Shown: piece by piece, positions 11,505 through 23,861 of the stretch | How the letters are laid out: each line of letters opens with the position of its first letter | Numbering within the stretch: position 1 is the first letter of the stretch | Assembly (NCBI GenBank): GCA_020543525.1 | Contig: JAHYIO010000028.1 | Span: 992,001 to 1,056,000, forward strand | Reading direction: 5' to 3' | DNA from: Coriolopsis trogii | Taxonomy: Eukaryota; Basidiomycota; Agaricomycetes; Polyporales; Polyporaceae | Length of the DNA: 64,000 nucleotides | Notes under the pieces: generated by a model | Databases searched by the model: none | What the model was told of the DNA's origin: nothing | The model's input: only the letters and a program-made list of their open reading frames with translations | Program-made: the position numbers and the translations under genes

Positions 11505-12975
11505 TCACACGAACAGCAGCGTTCCGAGCACGGAGCACACGAGCGCGACAACGCCCGCACTCGCGCCCACCCGACGCCCAGCATTCGTAGTCGTCTCGCT
11601 TGAGGACTGCGTGGGCATAGAGGTGATGACTGTGGCAGCCGTCGTCGACGAGGCGGGAGTCGCGGTCTGCGTTGGAGCACCTGGGCCTGTAGTATATGCA
11701 CGAACGTAGTTGATGTCGAAGTAAGCTTCATCGTAGGCTGGGCTACCGGGGCCGGTGACTTGGCACATTCCGTCGCATGTCTGCTGGTAGTTGCCTAGTG
11801 GGCCAGCCCTGATAAGCGTACGCGCAAGGGTCAGGATGTTGTTGCGGATAGATATAGAATGAAGAAGGAAAGAAGGAAATGATGTACTCACCAGACGCCG
11901 CAGAGCGCGATGTCTATGACGATTTGCTGAGGAGTGAACAGCTTGGGGATCTCGCAGTCTGCAGAAGTGGGGAAACTCGCAGACGGAGGGCCCCACGTCG
12001 AGATGTCAATCGAGCTGGTGTTCTGCGTCAAAGCAGCAGGCACGTCCGCTCTCTACGCCCACGTGTCAGCCACCAGTAACTCACAATTAACGACACAAAC
12101 GACCACTCACACTCCAGAACCATATGTTGATCCCAGCCAGGTCGAACTGCGTCGCCCAGACGCCTCCGCCCGCCTGCGCGAAGCCCGCGCCGAAGCTGTT
12201 AGGCTTCAACTCCTTGACAGTGCATCCCGAGTTGGAGGCACAGTCCATGGAGCCGAGTTCACCGGTTTGCACAATCTGGGCGTTCGTTGTACACCCGTCG
12301 GTCGTGTGGATGGCCATTTGGTTGTCCGGCATCAAGTTGACAGCCTCCAAGATATCTGGTTCAAGCAAGCAAAAGGCGCGACTCGTCAGTACATCACTTG
12401 AGGCTGACGTTCCGTAGAGACCCACCGATTTCGCCATTGTCTGGCCAAACCGGACCCTTTGTCCAAAATGCGGGCCAGACGGAGCATCCGTACGGTACGT
12501 GGTTCGCATCGAACACCCACAAGCTCCCGAAGTCATACGACTCCTTGGTTGTGATACGGACCTATGACAGCGTATCCAAACTCGCGTCAAAGAGTGTTTC
12601 AAGAGAATGCGGAGCCGTAGCCTCTACGCACCGTGTTCCGGACAGCATTATCAACAGGCATTACGTTGGTCGTGTTGTCCACGCGCATGATAACCTTTCC
12701 TGCGTCGTTCACATATGCCAGCTTCTGGGCGGTCGCATCGGCCTCATCGACCCAAATAACGTTACCTGTGTGGACCAATGTTCAGTATGCCAGGTCTCAA
12801 GGCGACATATTCACGTCCTTGAGAGTGAGGCGCAATTGGGTTCCTACTCACTAAGCGTCAAGTTATCCCAAGACCCATAGAAATCCCATCCGTCGAAGAA
12901 GGACGGGCCAGAAAAGTCGTGAGCGAGATTAAATGCCGTAGCAAATGTAGGGGGAGCTACGGGTGCGAGAGCCAT
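11505..12975 (-). CDS. GH16 family endo-beta-glucanase, GPI-anchored (copy 1)
   Basis: Six exons: 12852-12975, 12632-12765, 12426-12561, 12111-12355, 11892-12052 and 11505-11808, in frame for 367 residues. The catalytic GH16 motif E-x-D-x-x-E appears as NGEIDILE, restored across an intron; the first Glu is the nucleophile and the last the acid/base in this family. The family cuts beta-1,3/1,4-glucans and remodels or digests cell walls. N-terminal HDFSGPSFFDGWDFYG and the central CTTNAQIVQTG region are typical of basidiomycete laminarinase-like GH16. A Ser/Thr-rich tail followed by a hydrophobic C terminus (GVVALVCSVLGTLLFV) predicts a GPI anchor. The predicted N terminus (MALAPVAPPTFATA) is a weak signal peptide compared with copy 2, so the true start may lie in an unseen upstream exon. 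Confidence 0.9.
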
Positions 12976-13369
12976 GACTACCGTTTGATATCTTCCCGGA
13001 CGATGAGCGTGACGGGCGGAGGTGCGAAAGACCGGGAAGGAAGGGAGAAACGAAAGGAGTGATGGGAGTGATGGGGGGTGAACACATCCTATGCGGCTGT
13101 TCAGTTTATATGCATATGGGCAGCATGCTTGCGCTGCGCCTCGAAGGCTTCGAGGCTGAGAGTGAAAGTGTTTGCATGGAGGTGCGAGACTGGGAAGACA
13201 CATGCGCTTGGATGCGACCGAGTTCGATAGGGAAGTTATGTTGAAGGCAGGCCTAAGAGGCCGATAGGAACACAATTGGAAGGCGAATACCTCGGATGGC
13301 CTGATTAGAGTCTAAGACGGACGAGGTCAATAAGTTGATAAGGCAACAGCAATTCCGGTCTGTATCCCA

Positions 13370-13790
13370 CCTGATGGTGTTGGCGGGGAAGAGCCCGCGC
13401 AGGTTCTAAGAGTCGGTCTCCCGAACGTACGTTGCCCGCGCTCGTTTCTTGAGACGCAACGAAGGACGCAGGGCCCCCATACACAAAGAGGCTGCTACTG
13501 AGGAAGGACCTGTTAGGTAGTGGATGCTATGTACATCTCGCTTGTGCAGATATCTGGTTCTTGACGACGTCGAGGGGGTTCCTTCGTGTAATCCGTGAGC
13601 CGAACTGATGCTGGTAACACCGGAGGGGACGTACAGGAGTCTTCCAAGTTGGTATGGCCCCTGGCCTCGGCTCGACGCATGCGAACTGGCCGAGTGTGAC
13701 TGGTCCTGAAATCAGTAGACCGGCATCTTTGCGCATACTTATGCTCTGCGAGAGCGTGATGAACAAAGATTCACCCTGTCTAGCTTATAA
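13370..13790 (-). pseudogene. Decayed copy of the mitochondrial carrier gene
   Basis: Read on the minus strand, several stretches align with the carrier at 9597-10831. ESLFITLSQSISMRKDAG matches its ENATLFWTYTEVQNLMRWAG. TLGQFAC matches SLGQLAC, and the splice donor with its CCTGTACGTC context is kept (near 13630). NPLDVVKNQ matches TPIELVKCK, and further on LFPANTI matches LFPADTV near 13380. The order is preserved but the frame is broken repeatedly and large parts are missing. It lies between the two GH16 genes, as expected if a carrier+GH16 unit was duplicated. The homology is seen directly; its exact limits are approximate. Confidence 0.72.
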
Positions 13791-14623
13791 ACGCTTCGTC
13801 ACTATTTGCGCGCGCTTCGAACACCTGGCGCTGTGATTTGCAACTGTAGTGACAGGGATCCGGTCCTTCGCCAAGATCAGCTCAATGCCCTGTACACGAT
13901 GCTCACCACGTACTCAGACGCAGCATGCACATGGTAACATATTTCGTGTCTGTGTCCAAGGTGCGCGTAGCGTTGAATTAGGGGATATAAACACACCTTC
14001 GGTGTTACTAGCGATTGCACTTAGTATATTATCGAGGCATCCAAGCCGTGAAGGGAGCCAAACATAGGTTATACTGGTGTGTCGGCTACGTTTGGTTTCG
14101 CGCTTGACATCTGGAGGATGAGAGTAGCCTCAGAGTACATGTAACATATACCGGCAAGGGCCCTGCGTCATGACGCGGACTCTGCCGAGAGCTCCAAGCG
14201 CTTATGCACCTTCCCAGCGCCTAACAAAGTGAACAGAAGCTCATTATCGATCGAGCGAACGGGATCCAAATGTTCAGAAGTAAGTAGATGCTACATCGGT
14301 AAGGTAGGAAGTAGGAAACGTCCTTGCAGATTAAGTACCGTAGTGGCCTATGACAGACAGTGAGCAACACAGAAGTGAGTACCCGGAGAGCAACGAAACG
14401 AAACGTCATGATGTCCGACTATCATCTAATATAGTATCATAGAACGTGGTCGTAGTCTGTGCAGACATCGTCATATAACTCTCGTGACACGACATAATCC
14501 AAGAAATAGGCAATCAAGTCCAGTGAGATTCCCCCTGTCCACATCTAGTCCGTCGCACGTCGTGATACCCAATACGACGGCGAACCACCGAACCCATAGA
14601 GGATAAAAATACGACCACACCGC
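13791..14623. other. Intergenic spacer of the duplicated unit
   Basis: No gene recognised. Short similarities to 11085-11345 mark it as the diverged counterpart of the spacer in the first unit. Confidence 0.45.
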
Positions 14624-16212
14624 TCACATGAACAGCAGCGTCCCGAGCACGGAGCACACGAGCGCCACAACGCCCGCACTCGCGCCCACCCGGCGTGCAC
14701 CGTTCTTCCCGCCCGCAGCTCCGGTACGGTTTGGCGGCGCCGTGGTGATGACAGTGGCCGATGTAGTCGACCGGGCGGATGTCGATGTTGACGTCTGTGT
14801 GGGTGCACCCGGGCCAGTGGTGTATGCACGGACATAATTGATGTCAAAGTACGCGTTGTCGTATGCTGGGCTTCCGGCCCCGGTCACCTGACATGTACCG
14901 TCGCATGTCGACTGGTAGATTCCTGGTACGCCAGCCCTGAGGGATGCCATCCCAAGTCAGTCAGAGCGCGTCAATGTGGACTGTCAGGAGACTTACCAGT
15001 CGCCACACAGAGCAATGTCTATGACGATTTGCTGAGGAGTGAAGAACTTGGTGATAGGGCAGTCTGGGGAAGTGGGGTAGCTTGCAGACGGCGTGCCCCA
15101 CGACGAGATGTCGATTGAGCTAGCGTTCTGCGTCAGGGACGCAGGCACATCGGCCCTCTACCATAAGCCTGTTAGCCCGTTCGGCTTCGCAGGGTAACCA
15201 CCAGAGTCACTTACATTCCAGAACCACATATAGATCCCGGCGACATCGAACTGGGTCGCCCACACGCCTCCGCCCGCCTGCGCGAAGCCCTCTCCGAAGC
15301 TGTTCGGCTTCGTCTCACGGACTGTACATCCCGAGCCCTGAGAGCAGTCCGTGAAGCCGATTGCGCCAGTCTGCGCGATCTGGTTTGACGTCGTGCAGCC
15401 GTCGGTTGTGTGGATTGCCATCTGGTTGTCCTTCATCAAGTTGATACCCTCAACGATATCTGAACGTGCAACCCGTGAGCACAGTGTGTCTTGCATGCAA
15501 TCCATGAAGGTACGCACCGATCTCGCCATCGTCCGGCCAAGTCGGACCCTTCGTCCAGAACGCGGGCCAGACCGAGCACCCGTACGGCAGGTGGTTCGCA
15601 TCAAATACCCACAAGCTCCCATAATCATAGAGGTCTTTGGTCGTAATCCGGACCTACGACACGACATCCGAACATGTGTGAGCAGAGCAGAGGAAAGCAT
15701 TGAGCGAGCGAACACGCACTGTATTCCGGACAGGGTTCTCAACAGGCATAACATTGGTCGTGTTATCCACACGCAGGATCGCCTTCCCTGCCTCGTTCAC
15801 ATACGCGAGGTGCTGGGACGTTGCGTTCGCTTGGTCCACCCACCATGCGTTGCCTATTGCGAGCCAACGTTTAGCGTCACTACTTCATAGATATGCATAT
15901 CTTCAAGTTGAAGCCTCCGTCCGCCTTCCCTGACTTCTCTCCCTTCCATGCAAACCAATTGGGGCGTGCAAAAGAGAATAGTTACTCACTAAGCGTCAAG
16001 TTGTCCCACGACCCATAGAAATCCCATCCGTCGAAAAACGACGGGCCCGAATAGTCGCGGGCGAGGTTATACGCAGTAGCAGGCGTAACATTCATCGCGA
16101 GTCCCACAATCGCAAGCGTTACAAATCCTCCGGGACGGCGGGGGATGCAGGGAGCCTCGGACGAGGGTAGACGGAACGGAAGGAGGAGTCGAAGCAGTAA
16201 TGGAAGGACCAT
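14624..16212 (-). CDS. GH16 family endo-beta-glucanase, GPI-anchored (copy 2)
   Basis: Six exons: 15990-16212, 15720-15853, 15518-15653, 15215-15459, 14997-15157 and 14624-14936, in frame for 403 residues. Exons 2-5 have exactly the same lengths and phases as copy 1 (134, 136, 245 and 161 bases), which shows recent common origin. The catalytic motif reads GEIDIVE. Unlike copy 1 it has a long hydrophobic N terminus (MVLPLLLRLLL, then GGFVTLAIVGLAM) ahead of TATAYNLARDYSG, so secretion is well supported. The C terminus is Thr/Ser-rich and hydrophobic, consistent with a GPI anchor. Substitutions such as AVNLMPDNQ to GINLMKDNQ are spread along the protein, so both copies look functional. Role as for copy 1: beta-glucan hydrolysis or remodelling at the cell surface. 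Confidence 0.9.
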
Positions 16213-17368
16213 CGCGCCAATGCAGTCGTCCGACTTATATACTTCCGCGCCTGGCCTCGAGTTTGAGGTCGGGGAATAGAAGCTAGACCTAGGACGGGAC
16301 AGCGAGGCCGGCAGGGGCACAGTCGGCAAGGCGAATCGCTCGAAGGACGGAGGGGATAGTCCGCGCGTGTGGGACCGGCGAGTGCGATCGGGATGGAGGG
16401 GCAATGCAGCGCGAAATGGGCGCGAGCCGCAGGCCCCTGAGGTCGTATATAGGAGATAGCGTGTAGCGTACTAGTGTGAACGTCGGATCGCCACACGTCT
16501 CGAGCCTGAACTTGAACGGCCGAGTGGACTCCGTTGAACCTTGGGCAAAGCAGATTCCAAGTCAGACAGTCCACCGAGAACAGCCGAGAGCGTTCGACAA
16601 AGCGAGCAATTGCACGGCCACGGTTCGTCGGGGGCAGTAGATTTCCCAAACGGCACAAGAGAAGGGTCAGAGGTCGTAAAAGTCGTTCGGACGGAGAGGA
16701 CGCTCGGGCGGTCGAGCCCACCGATATGGACGTCGAGAGTCAAGAGCGGGACGACAGAGACCAGGTGGAAGGGCTGTCCGAGGCTGCGAAGCACGCCCTT
16801 TGGCGAAATAAGCGGCAAGGAAGGCCCGGGGGTGCAGCATGGCTCCTGGCGCTCGGTCGATGAATGAGAGCAAGGGCCTGGGGAGCAAGGACATGAGGCA
16901 GTCGAGGGATTCTGCGCAGGTGGCACCGAGCAGTGAGTGACAGATGCTAGCGTCAGAGCGAGAGCGGGATCATGGAGGACTTCCCCGCATGCCCCATCAG
17001 AAGCCTGTCTCGGTATGCGGACCGGACCTGCCGCAAGCGCTCCGGTTCCCATCATTATATGTACCTCTCCCGCGTTCCTCGACTGCTTACCATTCACCTG
17101 TTCCTCGTCTCGTCCTCGTCAGAGACTCACCAGGCTGTGATAAGTATCATGAACCTTTGAGACACGTCGATGGCCCAAGCGTCTTAGGTTCATGAAAGCG
17201 CTAGCGTGTCTGACTGGCGTCCACACACGTCGATGTCAAATATGCTCTTTCCCAGCCAGGCTCTCCATCGCCGCACACCAATGCTATACTTAGCCAGGCG
17301 CGGTATATGCTCAAACACTCTGGGATACTTAACACGTCATGGGTATCGCTCACCGCACAATCCACACT
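16213..17368. other. Intergenic region, 1.16 kb
   Basis: It contains the promoter of GH16 copy 2 and the 3' side of the MFS gene. Short open frames on both strands overlap one another and show no family motif. No gene supported. Confidence 0.5.
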
Positions 17369-19938
17369 TCATTGCCCTCGGAGTGAGTGTCCATATCTGC
17401 ACGGTGCTCAGTTCAAACCAGAACCCAATACCAGGCAACGATTACGAACCTCCGAAGGAATATGGGGACAGGGACTACCGCCAGCGCGACGAACCCCGCA
17501 ATCGTCAAGATCCAGCGTGGGCTCAACGCTTCGAACATCTGTCCCCAGAAGCGCTACAGCCAAGTGGTAAAACCTGAGGTCAGTTTCGAAGTTGTCCTGA
17601 AGAATATGCACCAACATACCGTAGCTATGGTGATGAAAAGGTATGTCATCACCGTGTACCAGGCGAGAGCCGTAGCCAGGACATCTTCGTAGATGTCTAA
17701 CAAGACTCTCATCAGTCCAGAACCCTCTCCTCACCCTGAGAAGCACTTGCCGATGACGTAGTTCAGGGTGACTTGCTGTTCGGTCCCCGTCGTACTGTCA
17801 GTAGGTCGTCGTTCTCACTAACAGATGATTACCACAACCCGAACTGACCATCAGCCACAGCGCTGACATTCCCATGAGAGGGCAAGCGATGAACGGAACC
17901 ACCGCATGCACGCGAGAATTTATCATCAACCTGCACAGCGGCCGAGTCAGCGCTATGGAAAACCGAGGGGTGCGTACCGAGGGCTTACCCGAACCACAAG
18001 AAGCTGGCTGCGAATAACGGAGCTGCCCACATGGCCAGGAAAAGTCGCAACTCTGGCGGAACAGGCTCATGGGTATACTCTCGCGCGCGAGGAAGGTACA
18101 CGCGAGGGTAAATAACCGTGTTATGCTTCAAACGAAAATTCTTTCAGTTGATGTTCAATAGATGCCCAAAACTTCGACGAACCAAGATCAACCCTACTAG
18201 GCATCCTACCAGGATCGAACTACTTCCAACGACTAGGTGTGTCATGGTGAGAGCAAGACCTGATGGAGTACGCGGTTCATGAACGTACTCTGGATGACCA
18301 ATGAATACGGTAGGAGGACAGCGCCGGATGTCTTGAAGAATATGTTGACACAGGTGCCGACCAGCTGGAATACATTCCTCCGCGTGAATGCTGCGATACT
18401 ATGGATTGGTATGTGACCACTTACTCCAAGATAGACCATGCATATGACCAGCAGTGGCTCGCGATAGAATAACAAGTAAGGCCTTACAAGAGTGCTTCCA
18501 AGGGTTTCGTCTCGAGGAGAAGGCCTAGGTCTTTGGAAGCGCCCCGGCGACCCAAGTCGTGCATATGACGAGGAGTGAGGTACCTGGTTACTTGTGCACT
18601 TTTCTGGCCCATTCGCCAGGTCGTAGCTTCTATGAGATATGAGATCGCAGAAGCAGCAAACAACAGGGAATGCGTGTGCTCACTGGCGAGTCTCTCGGAA
18701 GGTCAGAAAGACCAACAAAGTACAGACACCCGCCTGTCATTCAATACCACAGCTCAGCTCTTGGCCATTGACTGGAATAGGAGACATACCGCTACAGAGA
18801 GGGTCCAACAGATCCCGCGCCAGTCCACTCCTTTCTTCGTCATAATGGCCCCAACCATCGCGCCGCTGCGACCTCCTACGTCAGAACGTGGAGATTGCGT
18901 CCCCGGGAACAGGGTCTCACCTGGAGGGACCGATGGTGTTGAAAACGTAAGTACCGATTTCCCTCTCTCTTGACTCCAAATCCCAGCTAACCGATAGCCA
19001 CATTCAGCTTCGTTTGATTCGAACGAGCGCATATAGTCACTCACATGTCGGCTAATACGACGCTGGATCTTCATCAGTATTGGATGTGCTACACCAGAGG
19101 TGTCATTCACTTACGCGGCCAACGGAAGGGCTGCAGAGCCGAAGAACCCGCCAAGGAACCGAAAGATCAGGAGGCAAGGCGCATTTCGTGCAGCCGCCGC
19201 GCATACTTGGAGTATCTGTTGACGGATGAAGATGTACGACTGATGACTCGCACTGTGCCTCGGACGATATGCGGATTGTCCGGGACGATGAGTTATGACT
19301 TACCGCGAAGCAATTGAAACAGAGGAGGAGAATGGGTCTCCGCCCGTACTGTCATGGTTCGCATTAGGTAGATATCTCCAGTCCATGCGCATATACTCAC
19401 CTTCTCGGACAGCGGGCACCAGAGGAGGGGTCCCAAGCAGTAGCTGACTGAGAAGCTTGATATTGCGAGGACAATAAGAGTCTCCCCAATAGCGAATTTG
19501 ACCGCGAGTTCTCCGGCGTACGGCGCAAGCAGCTCGGAGGCCAGCGTGCTGGGTGCGCAGAGGTCAGAGGTAACGATAAGACGCATAATATGGTATACTC
19601 ACACTGTGAGGTATAGGATGACGCACGCAAGTGCCGAGAGATAGCGTTTATACCAGATGGACCACTGGTTAAACAAGGTCAGTGGACCGAATGCGACGGA
19701 CAACGGTGATCAGTCGTACCGGAGGAGTAGTTCCTCTGTCGGATCCGGATACTTTCCCCTCCGCGCGTTCTACAGCGGCTTCGGAAGATCGGGTGTCGAA
19801 GAATGCAGATGTTTCGTCTTTGACTGTTGACGGGGTCGCTGGGCTATTGGTGAGATTGCACTGAGGCAGGTCGTCGAGATGCAGTTGCGGTTCGGAGACA
19901 CATGCCAGCTGTTCTCGTTGAGCTTGGTCGTCGGCCAT
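17369..19938 (-). CDS. Major facilitator superfamily transporter (DHA1-like)
   Basis: A many-exon gene. Supported exons: 19720-19938, 19603-19664, 19401-19548, 19304-19348, 19115-19215, 19045-19068, 18921-18986, 18790-18865, 18684-18733, 18425-18629, an exon ending at 17989, then 17849-17930, 17735-17775, 17620-17707, 17450-17553 and 17369-17396. After a ~70-residue cytosolic N terminus come TM1 (WSIWYKRYLSAL), the loop-2 motif YGRRPILLL, TM4-5 (SSVVLADIWDLESRERE, GPSSGAMVGAIM) and the TM6 end FRETR. The second half has PPELRLFLAMWAAPLFAASF, NYVIGKCFSG and a terminal RYGHSLRGQ. Fungal members are drug or metabolite proton antiporters; the substrate is unknown. Splicing of 17990-18424 could not be settled: hydrophobic frames shift there and the needed introns would be very short, so a frameshift is possible. 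Confidence 0.8.
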
Positions 19939-21776
19939 GTCGTGCAAATGGTCGTGAACGGTCGTGAAGTGAGCGTGAGGTAGTACTGAGTTATTGCATA
20001 TATGACGGTAAGAGACAGTTGGGTAGGATGGATAATTGAAACGGCTCGAAGCCTTGCGCAGGCTAGAGTCGTGGATGAGCGATATAACGAGAGTGCTAGC
20101 ACCTGAGAGGTGTCGCAGTCGATACATATATGGACATGTTCATGTCGCCGGCATGGATGCCGTTAATTCACTTCGATCGAAGGGTAAAGGTACGTCACCT
20201 CATTGTCTGGCAGAGCATCGGAGCCGAGGAGACGCAACGCGTATTATGTCACGTGATCGTGATCCTCCCCTCCCGATATATATAGTCAGACGCACGTTCG
20301 AAGTTGTGCGACCCCCTCCCTTCCTCACCAACTCCTTGGGCCGCCCTTGTACGTACATAACCTCAATTCCACCCGCGCCGCACAAAGTACACCCAAACAC
20401 GATGGCTGCATCCTCCTTATCGGGCAAGCTCTTGCCCCTCGTCGCTATGCGAAGGACAGGGATCGATCTCAGCTTTTACGTGCACCCGGCACACGACTTG
20501 CACAAGGCAACAGTCGACGAGTACATATAGAGGGCCACCTCAAATCCGTTTCTCCGCCGTACCAGCATAACGCACTCATGCCCTCAAAGTCTTCTACCTC
20601 TTCTGGAACAGACTCTGTCTTCGAGGCCGCAGCTCATGGTCAGTCCAAAGAAAGCAGCTTGATCGCGGAGCGCCGTACAATGTGAGTTGCCGTTTGAAAG
20701 AACAAGCTGCGGTTCCATTCGTCTGAAGGGCGGTTCCTTGTAGCCCTAGCCCCATCTATCAAACGTCCTTCGTTGGGAGATACCCCATGACTGGCATTTT
20801 TGGCCTTCATAGTCAGTCGTATTATTGGCACTCCATGGACACACTCGCACGCTAACGGTATGCTAATATTCATGATATATGTGCTATGCAGTAGACGGTA
20901 CCACCAGACATACCGCTCAAACGAACACGGGTGCAAAGCCTACCACGAATTCGAAGGAACGCGGGAGCTGAATACATGCATTGGCAGTTTCGCTCTTCTT
21001 CGAAGGGGACTATATTGTTGGGAATAATAAATGCTCCTCACCAGTCCGATACATTTGGACTATGATGTATGAATAGTCAATAGACACTGGCCTGACCCAC
21101 CTGTCGGGAACTCGCGGATGGTTGACTCCAGAAAGCAGACTGCATGCGAAACGTGCTGTCTGGAACCTCTCGAAACATCCAGCATTATGTCGGAGCGTCC
21201 TCAGCGCAAACCTAATGCCACTTAGCTCCTCCGACGTATCGCCGCCGAAGTACGGTATAACTGCCAATGCCGATGGGAAGCTCTTGAGGTTGACACCTTT
21301 GACAGACAGAACTCAAGACAATGTGACTCCCCAACCTTGCTCAGTAAAGTACGTGTCTCTCCGGTTTAGCATTGGCAACCGTCTGAAGGTGTGTCGCCAT
21401 TCGCTGACTTGTGCGCTTCCTGTCAAACTATCTCACGAATCACGCAGGCTATGCAGCATTCGGATTCGAGATCGTCCCTTGAGTTGCAGTCGATTGATGT
21501 CCGAGTCATTGACTCTCCATTGTATCGCTATAGGAGGACCGTTGACCTCGGGATATGACCCCTGTTGACAGATGGTCGCGACATTGCTGCGTTCTCATCA
21601 GTACGAAGGTAGCATCACCGTCATTGGGACTGGCAGGCCCTTGCGGCGGGGTCATGGGTCCGATGTACAAACATCCTCTTATAGTTCATTTCCTGCAGAC
21701 CCAATAGACTCTCCAAGATCCCACCGCCGCTCTGGGGCACCAGTGCACGCAGAACTGCACATACCTCAAGTTCACT
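19939..21776. promoter_or_regulatory. Divergent intergenic region, 1.84 kb
   Basis: It lies between the divergent MFS and 7TM genes. A TATA-like run occurs at 20275-20285, about 120 bases ahead of a small open frame (separate entry). An ATG-led frame at 20580 runs into a possible donor near 20638 but leads to nothing recognisable. Confidence 0.45.
20402..20530 (+). CDS. Possible small 42-residue protein
   Basis: An ATG with A three bases upstream and G after it opens a 42-codon frame (MAASSLSGKL...VDEYI). It is preceded by a TATA-like run at 20275-20285 and a CT-rich leader, as in short fungal genes. No family is recognised and the protein lacks a clear signal peptide or helix. It could be the first exon of a larger gene or chance. 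Confidence 0.2.
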   Translation: MAASSLSGKLLPLVAMRRTGIDLSFYVHPAHDLHKATVDEYI

Positions 21777-23466
21777 ATGCCCGACATCCTGATCGAGAAG
21801 GTAAGGGCATGTCGGTCGTTAGTGTTTCCTCACTGAGTCTCCTTCGATCCAGGCCTCATTTGTGGCCCTTTGGGTGTGTGACTTTCTCCAGCAACGAAAG
21901 CTCTTGAACGTACGCTCACCTCAATAAACAGGTAGAGACTGTCTTCTATGGTATGACGCCTCGTCTCAGTCATGAGTTGCGATGTTCGGTACTCACATGC
22001 GGCCAGGGATATACGTCGTCCTCTTCTCCGTATGCATCTATATTCTCTTATACAAGCAGGGAAAGACAGCCTATGTCAGCCGGCCCACCGTCTTGGCCAC
22101 AACGGCACTTTTCACGATGTCCACGATCCATATGGTCGTTGACTTGATCAGAGCAGTCCAGGCATTCTTCGACCCGGGGCTCGATGCACACACCTACTAC
22201 GAACAGATATGGGACTGGCTCAGTATATTCAAGCAAGCGTTGTATGCTACCAACAAGTGAGCGGTCGTACACGCTGTACTCAACGCTGTTAATGATGAAT
22301 TGAGGTAGCATTGTTGCGGACGGTTTAGTGGTACGTTGACAGGTTTCTCTTTGAACCGCTGAACTGCGAGCTTGACTTGAATGCCAGGTATACCGCTGCT
22401 ACATAGTGTGGGGACACAACATATACATCATCATTTTCCCTGTTGTCATGCTCGTGGCCACTACAGGTATGTCTCTGCATACTTTCACGGCTGGTCTGCA
22501 AATAGCTCACAGAGCGCATACAGTCTGCGGATATTTGGCCGTCTTCAACTTCAGCCAGGTCCATCCCGGAGACAACGTGTTCACCTCCAAGATATCAGAC
22601 TGGGGGAAAGCCCTGTTCGGGCTATCTCTCGGGACTAATCTCATCGTCACGACGCTTATCGGTGAGTCTACGACCTCTCCCTAACACCTGGTCACCCAGA
22701 TATGTGAACCTGACACCTATACCGTGTGTCCTAGCTGTACGCATCTGGTGGATCGCCCGTCAAGCGTCCTGTGCTCTCGGACGTCGCCATGCTGCGAAGT
22801 ACTGGAACACTGTCGCCATAATGTACGCTACCAATCATGATCTCTTCCTTGAGCTCTGTGCTAACATCCGTCGCCCTGTGGAGCATCGAGTCCGGCGCCA
22901 TCTACTCGGTCTCCGTCATGACCCTGCTCATCCTGTACTGCAGCAGGACCAATGCGCAGGTGCGCTCACTGTCTCTACGTACATTTTTCTGACACGCATG
23001 CGGCTGACGCCTTCAATCCCCCCGCCGTCTTTCACAGTACATCGTGTACGACTCCCTTGCACAAATCATGGTACGTCCCAGTTGGCAAAGACAGGAAATC
23101 CCTTCTCTCATCTCGGCGCTCACTCGTATCTACACGTCCACGCGCCGACAGGGCATTGTCCCCACCCTGATCGTCGTCCGCGTCGGGCTCGGGATCAGCA
23201 CTCAAGACGTCACGTCGTACGCCACGACTGCCTTCGGGCATCCCGGGCATCGCGGCGGGGGTGGCGCCCGAACGCCAGCCGCTGGCACGACGTTTGCGCT
23301 CCCGAGCTTGAACTTGAACCGGGGCAGGTCGTTTGGCGCGGACCTCGAGAGTACGGCGTATGATGAGGCGGAGTCCGACCGGGACGTGTCGGTGTCGGTG
23401 TCTGTGTCGGGCGCAGGCTTGGTTCGTGACAAGGCTGCTGCTGAGAGGGAGCGATGCCAGGATTGA
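21777..23466 (+). CDS. Agaricomycete seven-helix membrane protein
   Basis: Eleven small exons: 21777-21800, 21853-21873, 21932-21950, 22007-22256, 22309-22330, 22388-22466, 22524-22661, 22735-22822, 22884-22959, 23038-23070 and 23152-23466, in frame for 354 residues. Splicing yields continuous family motifs: EKASFVALWVETVFYGIYVVLF, then WDWLSIFKQALYATNN, VVYRCYIVWGHN, a Trp-rich loop WIARQ, IIESGAIYSVS and IMGIVPTLIVVRVGLG in the last helix. About seven hydrophobic segments are present, with a polar Ser/Asp-rich tail of ~90 residues. The family is abundant in mushroom-forming fungi and, as far as I know, has no assigned function; a receptor-like role is only a guess. The gene at 53698 is a diverged relative. 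Confidence 0.85.
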
Positions 23467-23861
23467 GCTGCTTGCTGGCGTCGACGGGGCTGCTGGATTC
23501 GATTCGCGTATAGCACTGGTTCGTGTTTGACCGCTGGCTCGAGAGTCCTGATGTTTGAAAGATTATTGAGGCTGTCGATTGCTGTCAATATGCCAGATAG
23601 CGCATGTCCTGCCTCACTTTGAACTACGACGTCGACTATAGCCCGAGGACCCCAACTGCAGTATTCACTCGGTTGCTATCCATCAATAGCACTCATCGAT
23701 TGGGCTTGTGTCATCACTTAAAAGCCAGCAATAAGCAGGAAGTACAGAGAAGACCGTTCCATCATGACAGCGCATGACAAGTGCTCGAGCACAACCTAAG
23801 CTCGTGAGTAGCATCCGGGGATGGCACGCGACAAGTACTCACCAATTCCCAACTCGACATC
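23467..23861. other. Convergent 3' intergenic region
   Basis: Short spacer between the 7TM gene and the convergent acyl-CoA dehydrogenase gene. Nothing recognised. Confidence 0.6.

Larger units (their letters stand above)
9597..16212 (-). repeat. Tandem duplication of a carrier+GH16 unit
   Basis: Unit 1 is the intact carrier plus GH16 copy 1 (9597-12975). Unit 2 is the carrier pseudogene plus GH16 copy 2 (13370-16212). Gene order and orientation match, intergenic flanks share short similarities, and the GH16 intron positions are identical. The units are offset by about 3.1-3.5 kb. Confidence 0.75.
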
